A DNA stretch of 57,191 bases from Thermomucor indicae-seudaticae (Eukaryota > Mucoromycota > Mucoromycetes > Mucorales > Lichtheimiaceae): positions 1-57,191 of the forward strand of contig JSYX01000193.1 of assembly GCA_000787465.1 (NCBI GenBank), in the 5' to 3' direction. Positions 1 to 11,449 of this stretch are shown in pieces. A program made the translations under genes and the position numbers. Every line of letters starts with the position of its first letter. Positions within the stretch are counted from its first letter, which is position 1. The notes under the pieces are model-generated. The model was not told the origin of the DNA. It was given only the letters and a program-made list of their open reading frames with translations, and ran no database searches.

Positions 1-238
1 CTGAACTTATAAGCTGAACTGCTATGTTCGTTCTCATTCCTACTTGACAACAGAAACAACGCCTATGACTAGGAAACTTCAGGATGGTATAAATACAGTA
101 GAGATAACACTCTAATAAAACATGATATAGTCAGTCTCGCTTATTCTTTTGACCTGTACTTTTATTTGTGAGATCTCATATGGCCTGTTGCCCAGAAACG
201 GAGTATCAACTTGTTATAATGATATTTCGTTATAACGA

Positions 239-619
239 TCATATTTTGGCGTTACCGACGGTATCGTTATAATGCGCGGGCACTGTATTTGAGACCGGTC
301 GCACCATATTTTCCTTTTGGGCATCGATTTCTGAGGTTTTACTGGAATTAGTATGACCTGACAATGGAGATGGACTGCGCCGGGTTGCTTTACCTTTTTT
401 GAACAAAGGATGGTTCTGGATGTCAGGCAACGGTGATGAAGATGGCTGTATATCTTTCGTCGGCATTCTCTTTGAAGCTGTTCGTTTGTTGGTAATTAAA
501 ATTTGCACTTTATTTTGGAGTTTCGGCTGATTGAGAGTGCCGTCGGAGGGCCGGAGAAGGGAAGACAGCGGGGCATCAAATTTGGTGAGATTTTGACTGT
601 GTTTGGGTACAGTTGACAA
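239..619 (-). CDS. Hypothetical low-complexity ORF, possibly a partial gene
   Basis: An open frame of about 126 codons lies just downstream of PMS1 on the same strand. It is rich in Ser, Pro, Thr and Lys and has no recognisable domain; a short segment reads RRSPSPLSGH. There is no ATG at its 5' end (the frame opens with TTG), so it would need an upstream exon or a non-ATG start, and only about 75 bp separate it from the PMS1 stop. It could be a last exon of a small disordered protein or a chance frame. I do not recognise it. Confidence 0.25.
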   Translation of the reverse strand: MSTVPKHSQNLTKFDAPLSSLLRPSDGTLNQPKLQNKVQILITNKRTASKRMPTKDIQPSSSPLPDIQNHPLFKKGKATRRSPSPLSGHTNSSKTSEIDAQKENMVRPVSNTVPAHYNDTVGNAKI

Positions 620-693
620 TTAATTTTGTTACATGCGAGCGCACTCCTTACGTATGTCATAATGTTCTAATTATAATGATAAGAAAATGCTGT

Positions 694-3600
694 TTACGTC
701 TGGTTCATAAAGAGCGACCCGATGCATGTTATCCGGTTTTTCATATAATTACGCTTATTGCTAGGAGGTAGACGGTATAGATGCCTAATAGTCGGCCGAC
801 CATGAGGACAGTTCTAAAGGAGAACCATGATTCTCTGTGAGCTTTTGTCAGAAGTCGTTTCATATAGTTTCGTTTACTTACCCAAGGTTGTACGATTTCG
901 CCCATATGGCGCACAATCTTTGAGAACAATGTCAGCAAATACGTAGACAGACACATCATGCTCGTTAGACATTTACCTCTGTCATTCGCTTTTTGGTCAA
1001 ACTATGACCTATCATGACGGATTTTCGACAGGCTCGCGAAGCAAACATTGCACGCGTCCGAGAACACCGCACCATTTGTCCGGGACGCTCCGTCAAGAGA
1101 TAAACTAACTCACCAAAATCTTTTTGTATAACATGCAGCTTTAGTATATGGTCAAGTCAACCAAGATAAGAGCGTACCTTTCTTATCAAAAAGCGTGTTT
1201 TTACTGAATGGCTGAGAGACCACAAAGAGTCTTTTGGTTGGCTCGTTCTCAGGTTTTACTTCGACTTCAAATCCGTTGGCGCGCAGAACTTCGATATTTT
1301 CAATAGCTACAAGTTCTTCTGCAGCCGTGAGTCCAGGATTTTGTGGTCTAAATAAAAACTATCAGTAACCAAAAGGACACTAAACTCTTAAAGATCATTC
1401 TTACTGTATCAAGCGCTGCCCTTGGATACGTGTAGTCTGTTGAAGTGTCTCAAAATTGTACTTTTCGTCAGATGCATGCTGGTCTACAATGAAAACGTCC
1501 TGCTCATCCAAGACCACGAGGATGAATCCGAGATTGAATTGCCCTATTACTTTCATCCGTCCAAAATCTTCTTTTCGGATGATTCGGCTCAGTGCATTTA
1601 TGGCGCCGACGTTATCATCCGTATTACTGATACCGGCCGTTTCGACAGAAATAGAGGATAGATTTGGATAATCAGAGTGTCTAGTAGCAGTAGCAGTAGC
1701 AGTAGCAGTGCTCTGTGCCTCACTGCGATGCCGGAAGCGGTTGAGGACTTGTGCAGGATCAATGTCGATCAATAGTCGCTCCTTTTCGGTATTCCACTTT
1801 TGACTGCTCACAGCATAATCCACATCCATAGCATCGTCTTGAATGTATTCAGTGGCTGCACTGTAGTCTTCGTCCACTATGTGCTCAACCTCATCAGATT
1901 CCCGCAATGAAGACGTGTCCTTTTGTTCAGTTTCCAAACTCTCATTCTCCATTATCACGTCTTCCATATCCTGTGTCGATGGGCCAACTTCATACGAATC
2001 TACTTCGTCTTCTGGTTCCTTATCATAATCTGGCTGACTATCATCACCAGTTATATACGTGACATCCGCTGTTCTGGGTTTCTTGGTGACATAATTGAGC
2101 ATCGTATTGGCTGTACGTTTTGAAGGCGTCCTCCATTGTAGAGATGGCTGGTACTGGCGGCCGACATTATGCTTAAATGTTTCGAGGTTTTCATATAGAC
2201 GTGCTGAAGTTTCTGTTGCGATCCTGCTGCGATCACTGCTTCTCGAAGAACTCGCAGCTGGGCTTGGTAGATTGGAAGATTCATTTGATGTATATACAGT
2301 ATCAACGTCGTAAGATTCGGTTGGTGGGGGTTCGTCTTCTTCAGACGCAGAAAACGGTTTAACGTCGAAAGTTGAACGAAAACCTTCCAGATATTTTGCC
2401 AAAGACACCTGTAAAGATCTCTTGTTATGCCTTTGTTTCTCGTACGCCGCTTGCGGCCATGGTCACTTACAGTTAACGATTCTAGCAATCGCTGATCTTC
2501 ATGAATGAATACTGTCCGTTTATCAGGCGTGACATTGACATCATAAGTTCCTGCATAACAACGATTAGAGCACGATCTGTTTAATGATGCCTTGCGTTTT
2601 GAGGGTAGGACTCACCAGCAGGTAATTGAAGATCCGCAACAACGAAAGGATATTGATTGGAAACGTAAGTACGGTATATTTCATTGAATGCTTTTGCAAG
2701 CTAAAAGTAATTGGTCCTTCAGTCTTTCGAGTTTCTCTGAGAAATGACCCGTCAGAATATCGTACTTTAGGTAGTATACACGGGCGACCGTTAACATAGA
2801 AATATTGTCGATCGCTGCTACCTCGGCCGACTCCCCATTCAGGCTTTGAGATAAAGCCTTCTATGCATGGTCTGATACATAGGTCAGCCAGTCAAGCGCA
2901 TGTTCTTCCTGCAACACAACTAGTATCCCTACCTTGTCGAATCCTCCGCGCCTTCCGCAGAAGATGAAGAACTGGGTATAGCAATTGAAAAGGGTATAAT
3001 TTGCGAAAGCACCTTGATCCCAAACACGTTTGCAATGTTCTCGCGAACAGTCTTGTTACCGTGCGTCGCTATCGCCACAGAGGATTGACTATAAGTAAAC
3101 ATACTGTCAGATTTGATGGAGACGAATGGAATTCAGCAACCATGTATACCTTTTCGAAGTCTGATTACTTGCAATAATGCGAACTCCTTTGGCAATGATT
3201 CCATAGGCTTGAATCATTGATAATGCCTTTGAATATTCGCGCTTAATATTGCGTTTAAACTCTTGCTGACGAACAGGTAACGAATGAAACATGTTTGATA
3301 ACGACACTGTGGTGCCAACCTTTTTTCCATTCACTATTATCAGCGAAACGGCTTCGTCATTACCCAATACTGGTTTTTTTTTTACCGAACGAGCAACCGG
3401 TGTTGTGGATATTAGCTGTCCTTCTGCATTATATTCCAGACGAACTCCTTTGGGAGCCTGTGCTGCTGTTGCTGTTGTTACAACGAGATTGCATAGCGCA
3501 CAAAGCGAGCTAAGAGCTTCTCCACGAAAACCAAATGTAGAAACGCGTTCGAGATCATCAAAACTGCTTAATTTCGACGTGTAATGCTTTAAGGCTAAAT

Positions 3601-3933
3601 GGGAACGGTCAGCTTCCTTCAGATAAAGAGAGCACGGTGGACATTGCGCTAACCAAGTCTCTCATAATCAGCAACATCAATGCCACAACCATTGTCTTGT
3701 ACTTCGATTGCAGTAAAGCCGTGATCTTTAAACTTGATATCTAGACTGCAGACTTAGATCGATGTTGATTACTCTGACAAGCCCGTCATTTTTTGTATAC
3801 CAATGGCAGTTGCCCCAGCATCAATGCTGTTCTCAATCAGTTCTTTAACGGCAGTGGCTAGATCAAGAATTACTTGTCCCGAACAAATGCGATGCACAGA
3901 CTGCTTGTCGATCTCGGTTATGGGTCTATGCAT
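694..3933 (-). CDS. PMS1: DNA mismatch repair endonuclease PMS1 (MutL-alpha subunit, PMS2 type)
   Basis: MutL homologue that partners MLH1 to nick the newly made strand in nuclear mismatch repair. The start is the ATG at 3933 ([20 protein letters not shown]), where similarity to Pms1/PMS2 begins; the frame continues upstream but that part is not family-like. The GHKL ATPase N-terminus shows [20 protein letters not shown] (near 3690) and [10 protein letters not shown] (near 3520). A long acidic Ser-rich linker follows (about 1700-2400). The C-terminal endonuclease part shows [21 protein letters not shown] (near 1030) and [10 protein letters not shown] (near 800), so all metal-site motifs are kept and the enzyme should be active. 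Several short introns interrupt it; the last exon encodes CPHGRP and stops at TAA 694-696. An in-frame GTAGCA repeat sits in the linker. Confidence 0.93.
1682..1711 (+). repeat. Hexanucleotide microsatellite in PMS1 linker
   Basis: About five copies of a GTAGCA-type unit lie in frame inside the PMS1 linker and encode an alternating Thr-Ala run. Copy-number change would be in-frame. Confidence 0.8.
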
Positions 3934-4138
3934 CCTGTCTCGAAGGGACCTTACTGAAAGAACTAAGGTCCGAAAATACTCTGAGAAACGCTTGCTGTTA
4001 ACCACAAATCTACGAAATAACAGCACTGAAAGTGGAAAGAAAGAATGAGGAAAGTAAATCATTATGAGGATATAATTAGCGTAGGAGTGGAAGGTACTAG
4101 TATTTGCGCAAACGTCCCCAGAAGCTCGCCGTTAAAAT

Positions 4139-6905
4139 TCAAGCTACAGTGGTGCTGTTACTACTACTGGAATATACATGTGTTGCGACAAGTTCTCTAA
4201 ATTTCATTCGATCTAGCTGTATCCCGTTCCTGCCGAGAACTTCGTTGAAGAACTCATCTTGTTGATCTTGGGTAGTAATGTGTCCGCTCACAGCTAACGC
4301 AGCCTTGACTTCTTCCCCTCGCTCTTCTCCTACGAATCCCATACTTAGGACTCTGACCGTTTCTCCAAAATTACCGCCCCATAGCAGCGGTTCCAGATAT
4401 TTAAGGACTGCTAGCCCTGTCTTGAAGAGGATAATGTCCCCTTCAAGTAAGAATATATCCCAAAGCCGCGCTGACAGCTCCAAGGGGATAATGGACGAAA
4501 AGATGGTCATGAACCAGTCCGGCAGATAGTGATCTGGCGTCAGCGACAAGTTTTTGAAATGTAGGTATAGTTTTGGGAGGTTCTCGGCAAACACAACGTT
4601 GAATATCTTGAAGTAGCCTCGTACCTGCTGTTCGTTCGAACCATATAATGCCGAAAGCACCCGGCTGTTGTGTATCAGATTGACCAGCGCAACAAAGGCG
4701 TCTTGGCTTCCCATGTTTAATAACAGCATACCGGCAAGGAATGAGGCGCCACGCGGCTGGCCACACAAAGCTTAATTGAGATGTATAGGACGTTCATATT
4801 AGCTTGTGACTTACATAGCTCACGTTCTCATGATATCCCGCATAAGCATGTAGAACTTTCCTTAAAGATCCAAACAATGGCCCATCCGGCTAAACTCATC
4901 ATTAGCACATAAATAAAAACAGCTCCTGTAATTAAGACATACCTGGAATACACATAGACTTGGTAGCGTTCGTAATATGTCTTCATCAATAGCCTTGTTG
5001 AGAAACACAGATGCATCTGTGTCACAATTTTCGATTGCCGTTCCTTCAATGTTATCGTCGTCGTCATCGTCGGTTGTTATATCGTCACTGATTCGTACAT
5101 CGTCCTCTTCCAAGCTTTCACTGCTTTCTATTCCAGACAGATCGATGCCTTTTCTACTCTCAATGGTCGGATCAAGGTCTTGATGACCGCCTTGTATTAC
5201 TGAACCATCGGACTTGCTGTCGTGTGAGTTACGTGGTGATGATGATGATTTCTCACATATACTCTCTGCGTAATGGCTTTTATCCTCATAGTCCTTTTCA
5301 TGGAGCACGTTGAGGCTGCTTGTCCGACGGACGCGCCTAAGGTCATAGAGGTTTCCTTGGTCCACGCTCAGCGTGTCGTTATACACAGTATTCCTTTCCA
5401 ACTCCGTAGACTGTCTTAACCCTCCGTCTCGCCGAGCTGATCGTATAGGTGCTCGTCGCAGACATTCCGTGAAGAACTCTAACCGTTTTCTTTAGAGAAA
5501 CTGACCTTACACTACCATGTGGAATAACCTTACCTTTTGACAGATTTAAATTATTCCCAATGGCGAGTATCCATACTTTCTTTCTACATCGCGGAGGAAT
5601 ACCTTGCAACCAAAGCTCATGCGTTTTCCTATCCTTTTTTCTGCTCTTCTTCTGCTTAGTGCACCCTATATCGGCTAGTCCATAGCGTTTTAATCGTTGA
5701 TATCCTACCGAGCATCCCAGTTTGCCAATATGTCATTCTCCCATATTCGCACCGCCTGAGTCATTTTCTTGTTCTTTGCTTCCTTCCTTCTGAAAATCTC
5801 CTTTTCCTTTTTCGCCTCTATACCAGGACCCTTTGGTTACTTAATGCAACCCGCATAAAGCACATTTCTTAGATAACTCACGCAATTGACGAGCCTTTTT
5901 CATCATGGCTTGATGCTCTTGCAAATGTTTCTTTTCTTCTTGAGGGTCTTTTGGGGGCAACATCCTATGAAGCCAAAGTTCAATTTCTTGACTTGTCGTT
6001 CTTGAATAGTGCCAGCGAATCAAGTTACCTGGGTCGTGTTTTGGATACTACGGTTTCGAGAGGGGATGGTTTCTGCTGGGAATGTCTAGATCGCTGGAAC
6101 AGATTAAGGCTAACACCATCAAAACCGGCGTTTAGCAACGACAAACCTCTATCTCTTTTTATCCTTTTCGTTTTACTATTTACCTAGCTCTTCGTTTGAT
6201 CCCTTTGATAGAGGATCCACCAGACTTTGCAATAAACTCTTTCTCATTGACGTTTCTTCGGGCACCCCTGGATGCGCTTGCCACGACACCACCGCCGCCA
6301 CGGCCATTGTCCTGAGCGTCTCTTCCGGATGTTGCTGCTGCTGCTGCTGCTGCCGCCGCCGCTACAGCCGCGGCTGTAGAAGTTGTGGATGGGCTATCGC
6401 TCAGTACGTCTGAAATAGAATAAAATGGTCCGTCCGCTGTATTAATTGATAAATCCGGTGTTGACGTCGTGGTAGTAGTAGCCCCAGACGTATTTGCTCG
6501 CCGAGGCATGAATTTCAACAGCTTCGATGAAGGAGACGACGTCTGTTGTTGTTGCTGCTGCTGGTCAAACGGCTCTCTGGGTAAATCAAGCGACACCTCT
6601 TCAAAGAATTGATCATATTGGTAAGTCTGACGACGTTCAAGTGGAAATGTAGGTGTCGTATCTTGCGTGTGAGCCTCAGACGAGTTGGCTTGTTGTGATA
6701 AATCGTCAAGTAGTCTGTCGGCGGCAATGCTGATAGAGTCTTCTTGTTGTACTACACGCTTGTCCATCTCTTCAGAAAGGGAAATGGAGGAAAATTGGCC
6801 AGACAATTCCGCATCGGAAGTAATTTGCGTGGGGTGCCGGTTAAGGTCGAGTTCAGCAAAGTCGGACTGGCCGTCGTTATCGCGCATGGTGATTAGAAAT
6901 GGCAT
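4139..6905 (-). CDS. TBC-domain Rab GTPase-activating protein, TBC1D12/TBC1D14-like
   Basis: Predicted Rab-GAP of the TBC1D12/14 group, whose animal members act in endosome and autophagy traffic. The N-terminal ~240 residues (exon 6180-6905, ATG at 6905 or 6887) are disordered, with poly-Gln and poly-Ala runs. Next come a basic helical stretch (PPKDPQEEKKHLQEH) and the family block AVRIWENDILANW, then LWLQGIPPRCRKKVWILAIG, which opens the TBC domain. The arginine-finger motif is intact (IDEDILRTLPSL). The second catalytic motif is altered: the splice join at intron 4757-4814 gives ENVSYPRGASFLAG where relatives have YVQG, so the glutamine finger is Arg. The C-terminal half (4139-4756) aligns well to TBC1D14, including LTPDHYLPDWFMTIFS. 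An acidic insert sits between the two fingers (about 4980-5400). Confidence 0.87.
6331..6372 (-). repeat. Poly-alanine codon repeat in TBC gene
   Basis: A GCA/GCG/GCC codon run encodes about a dozen alanines in the disordered N-terminus of the TBC protein. A smaller glutamine-codon run lies near 6540-6562. Confidence 0.8.
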
Positions 6906-7613
6906 CTACTGGTGAGTATTGAATACAAAGATGCCCTTAGCGGAATAAGGGAAGAAAGACTCCGGTATTGATATTTCCCCGAACGGCATTTATTAAGACA
7001 GATTCCCATTGTTCATCTCATAAACGCAGTAATGCGACCGGATTTGCCGTTTAAATTCGTTTTGGTACTGGAGTACGATGCCAACGAATACCTCTGTGGC
7101 ATCAACAAATGTCGGTCATAGCCAACTAAGTGTCATGAATAATAGCAAAATTGATGTAGTACTAAATTTTCCATTCATGCATCAATAAGACAAAGCAAAG
7201 TTGAAGGTGGTTCACCGTACTCTGTGATAGACAAATAGCCATCTTTTCATCCCCAGTTGTATTGTAACTGTTACGGTGTGTTCAGCATATCATACACTCG
7301 TAACTGAAATTTCAATAACTGTTTGTTCCTCTCTTTTTGCGTCATTAAACAAAGAGAGAACCGAAGCATCCGTAACTCAGGCTTCTCATTTGTCTGTTTC
7401 AGTTCGACTTTTGAAGAATTTTCTTTTCTTTGAAAACGCAACCAAAATCCGACCTTTTACCAGACCAACTGCTTCTCTTTCTGTTCACCTACTTTCCTAA
7501 AGAGATCGACTGTCGCACCGACCAATACAGAACTAACAAAGCTCCGCAAAGCGGCAAAATCATTTTTTTCTCATTCAATCCTTTTCACTTCATTCTCTCT
7601 CTCACACAGCACA
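6906..7613. promoter_or_regulatory. Divergent intergenic region between TBC gene and Btz gene
   Basis: About 700 bp without a supported gene separate two divergent starts. The 150 bp before the Btz ATG at 7614 are rich in pyrimidines (TTCATTCTCTCTCTCACA just upstream), as in many fungal 5' leaders. No clear TATA box or known factor site stood out. Confidence 0.5.
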
Positions 7614-10409
7614 ATGTCAAAATTAATGCGAGTTCGCCGTCGACGGCGTGCCGTTGAAAGCGACCACTACTCCAGCGAAGAAGAGGACGCGTCGAGTGTC
7701 ACTGGCAACGATTCTCTGTCTGAGCAAGACCTCGACACGGAAGAAGAGGTTTCTTCCTCCGACGACGATGACGACGACGAAGACGAATCGGGGAGTAGTG
7801 AGGAAGACGAAGAGGAGGAAGGAGAAGAAGAGGAAGAAGACGAGGCCTCCAGTGACAGCAGCAGCAGCAGTAGTAGTAGTGGGGTCGAAGAGGAAGAGGG
7901 TAAGCTTTGTTACCCTGCCACTATGTCATAGAAAAAAGCACCTCGTTTTTATGCTAAAAAAAACTTCCTAGAAGTGAAACCTGTTGCAGTCACTGCTACC
8001 AAGGAAGCCCTGCCAACGCCGCCAGCACCGCCAGCATCGGCACCAGAACCAGCGCCAGCGCCAGAAACTCCTGCTGTGAAAGAGCAGGAGAAGGAGAAGC
8101 GTCCAAAATGGCCTAATCTGACTGAGCGGGAAAAGCAGATCCTCGAACGACGCGAATACCGTCGTAAGCTCGCCGAGGATCCTAGCTTCGTACCCTACGT
8201 CGGCCATTTCTGGAGCCACGACGACCGCTATAGAGAAGATGCCCTCCGCCCAGCCCTAGACAACAACGATTTCAAGGGACGCCGTCGACCCTACAACAAC
8301 AAAAGATCAGACTTCCGACGAGTTCCTGAGGAGCTCCTGAATCAGCGGTGGACGCATGATGGCTTTGAAGAGTTGATGAGGTTGGAGGAAGAGGAAGAGC
8401 GGCAGAAACGCGAGAGACTTGAGCGTTCGGAACGGAGGACGAGAGGAGGAGGCGGTGGTGGTGGTTATTTACGCAACAAGCGACGAGATCATGTTGTTCC
8501 GCGCCGTAATGATCCAGATTCAGCCAGTACTAGTTGGCACGTTTTTGATGCAGACGCACATAATGATGCATGGCCGGAATTGATAAGACGAGCGAAAGAG
8601 GGAAGCCCCGGTTGGTGGAAAGACGACGCTGCTGCTTGGCCCGCACCAGAATCATCGTCATCAAAGAAGGATAAGGCACCTGTAACAGCAACAGCAAAAG
8701 AAGAAAGAGAAAAGAGCGGAAGGGATGAACCTGTGGCATGGTCGGTTAATAATGATGTATGGGTAAGCACGAATGAGAAAAGCACCGAGAAAGCAGCAGA
8801 TGAAGATGACTGGGGCCCTCCGCCTTCTGCGACTGCGTACACAAACGGCTGGCCTCCTCAGACTCAAAGTTTTGATACCACATCGCCGGATACCAACAAA
8901 CTAGAAGAAGACTGGAAGTCTGTAAGTAAAACCTGGTCATCACCTCCTGAACAGCCTGCTACAAATGGATGGAGCGCGGAAGAGACAAGTGGTTGGGGCA
9001 GTCCAAAACAAGCTGCGGTGGATGGCTGGAGCACAGAAGTCAAGCCATGGGAGTCATCCAAATTGGAGCATCCTCGCGATACAGAAGAAAGGCCAAAGGG
9101 CAAGAAGAAAGAAGCTGAACGCGTAGTCAAAGCCGCTGATAAGCATATACCTGTCATTGCAGAAGGAGGTTGGGACTCAGACGATACAGCAGTGCAGAAG
9201 AAGGATACCTGGCAAGTCACAGATGATAGTTGGAAGAAAGCCGCCACTTGGGATACGAATGCAGAGCCTTGGTCGAATAAGCAGACATATGAGAAAGACA
9301 CTGGAGGATGGGGTACTGTGGATCAGGTGCAAGACGATACTGCTACTGCAGGATGGGGCGCTGTTGAGCAAGAGAAAGGTGTATCAGAATCCGGGTGGGA
9401 TACTACTACAAGTCACGTTTTGAAGAAAGCGTCCTCTAGTTGGAGCGATACGAAGCGAGATCAGGATACACAAGCATCAGAGGGATGGGGAACTTTCACA
9501 CAGAAGCAGGAGACGAAACCATCAGCCGGATGGGATACTGTCAAACAAGACCAGGCTGCGCTTTCTGACGGCTGGGGGACCATAGAGCAGAACTTTGAGC
9601 AAGCTTCTGCTGGATGGGGAACCATAGAGCAGAAGGACGAACAAGGTGTTTCTGGATGGGGAACCGTAGAGCAGAAGGACGAGCAAGCTTCTTCCGGATG
9701 GGGAACCTTTGCGGCTCAGCATAGCACTGATACTTCAGGATGGGGCGCCGTTGATCAAAGCAAGAGTACATCAACTGATAGATGGGGAAAGAAGAAGGGA
9801 CGAAAAGAGGATACGACATCGGGATGGGGCACGTTTGAAACCAAGCAGGACTCGGGCTGGAATGCCCAAACAGGATGGGGTGAAGAGCCAAGCAAGCCTT
9901 CCGGAACATGGAGTAGTACTAGATGGAACGACACAATGAAGACTGCAAGGAGAAGAGGTGGTCGTGGTTACTTGTCCCAGAAGAAGCCGATCAAGACAGA
10001 AGAGGAAGACTTGAACACTACTACTGCTGTTACTGAAGCTCATGACGGAGAGACGAACAAGTCTGAAAAAGTTGAAGAGAGCACCCAACGACCTAATGGT
10101 ACTGCCATCCGACCTCAGAAAGTCGTAGAAGAACCGAAACCCACACAGCGAGTTGTTGAAGAAATTGTTTACGATTTTAACGCCTTTGTTGACCAACCAT
10201 GGGGTACATCGAAACCTCGACGTGATGACGCGTGGGGCCACGAGCGGTTCATTGAGGCGCAAGGCACAGATGACCAAGAATCCGATGTGGAAATATTATT
10301 AGAAGAAGAGGATAAAAAGTCTGAAGAGAAAAAGGAAGTCAGATCAGATGATCGGCGACGACGGCGTAATATGGACAAAGACTGGAGACGGCGAGATCAA
10401 CAACAACAA

Positions 10410-10441
<32 letters not shown>

Positions 10442-11018
10442 CGAACAGGAAGAGGAGGAGGAAGAGGCTTATGAAGAACAAGATGGAAATACTAGTACAG
10501 TACCACCATCATCATCAACGACGGCGGCGCCGTATGTTCCTGGGATTCCAATGAATGCAGCAGCTTATTACTACCAGCAACCCATGTACGCTACTGCGAA
10601 TGGGCCATACATGATACCCGGCAATGGAGCCATCCCTGCTGCAGCCTATGCAATGCCATTCCCAACAGCGGCAATGCCTATGCCGCCAGCTGCCATGGAC
10701 AACACAACTGCAACCACTAGCTCGGCATCTACAGCATACGAAGCGAACGGCATGGTATACTATAACATGGATCCTGCCACCGTCTATCCTTATTACTATT
10801 ATGCGCCCATGCCTATGCACGGCGGACCGATGATGATGCCTCCTCCCCCTCCACCACCCCAAGACGAAGAGGATGACGACGAAGAAGAAGGCTGGGGTTC
10901 GGCACCTGAACACTCATCTGATTGGGATGTGAAGAGGAAAAAGAAGCCCTCGACATCACAGCAGGTACCGACGACACCTTATAGCGGTGCATATTATTAC
11001 GCGTCGTACTATGCCTAG
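7614..11018 (+). CDS. CASC3: Barentsz/CASC3 (MLN51)-like exon junction complex protein with GW repeats
   Basis: Predicted Btz-domain protein; in animals Btz clamps eIF4A3 on spliced mRNA in the exon junction complex and influences mRNA localisation and decay. Two exons, 7614-7899 and 7972-11018 (72-nt intron), give about 1110 residues; human CASC3 is about 700. Order: basic start (MSKLMRVRRRRR), long Asp/Glu/Ser acidic run (to ~95), Pro/Ala segment, Btz core around residues 140-250 with EDPSFVPYVGHFWSHDDR and RWTHDGFEE, an RGG-like patch, then about 450 residues with roughly twenty GW motifs, often GWGT(I/V)EQ in near-tandem copies. After that come a poly-Gln run, a Tyr/Met/Pro-rich tail and a final acidic EEGWGS patch. 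The Btz match is firm; the role of the GW part is inference. Confidence 0.88.
9300..9900 (+). repeat. Tandem GW-motif coding repeats
   Basis: Imperfect 45-60 bp units encode repeats ending in GWG(T/A)xEQ. The copies near 9590-9710 are the most alike (GWGTIEQ, GWGTIEQKDEQ, GWGTVEQKDEQ), which suggests recent local duplication within the Btz gene. Confidence 0.8.
10397..10440 (+). repeat. Glutamine-codon (CAA/CAG) run
   Basis: About fifteen consecutive Gln codons, CAA first then pure CAG, lie within the Btz gene and are followed by a Glu-rich stretch. Pure CAG suggests a length-variable microsatellite. Confidence 0.9.
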
Positions 11019-11449
11019 TAAACCCGTTGCAGACCGCCCGCGCGCTGCAAACCTCCGCCGCCCATCCTGCTTCCACTCTTTCTTCCTCTCGGTCTCACGA
11101 CATACTAATTAATAATTCTCGATACCTGGATATTGTACACAATGTGTTTCATATATTCGCATGAAAAAATAAATGCATCATAATATCAACATTGCAACAG
11201 TTTGCCGCTTCGAACATGGCGACGCGGCTTTAACGTGATTCCACCGAAGACAGAGTGTCTTTAAGGAAGAAGCCCATTTTAAACAGTCTGATGATGTCAG
11301 CATCAATTTTCATGCATCTGCGACCTCAAAAAAGGTTTTTCACGACTCGCGAAAAGTAATTCTCGCCACACTGGAGAAAAAGGTTCTCTCCTACAAGAGT
11401 GCATAATTGATTCCCGCTTGTGCATAAGCGAGTACGACTGACATTGGCT
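11019..11449. other. Convergent 3' region between Btz and PSY2 genes
   Basis: No gene is supported here. An AATAAATG run near 11167 could serve as the poly(A) signal of the Btz transcript. The rest looks like ordinary 3' flank. Confidence 0.5.

Noticed and set aside
4615..4650. GTTCGAACC resembling a tRNA B box
   Set aside because: It lies inside the TBC coding exon and no A box or cloverleaf pairs with it. No tRNA or rRNA gene could be supported anywhere in the window.
8489..10277. Several long minus-strand open frames opposite the Btz gene
   Set aside because: They are antisense to a repetitive, compositionally biased coding exon and show no domain; the + strand has the Btz match.
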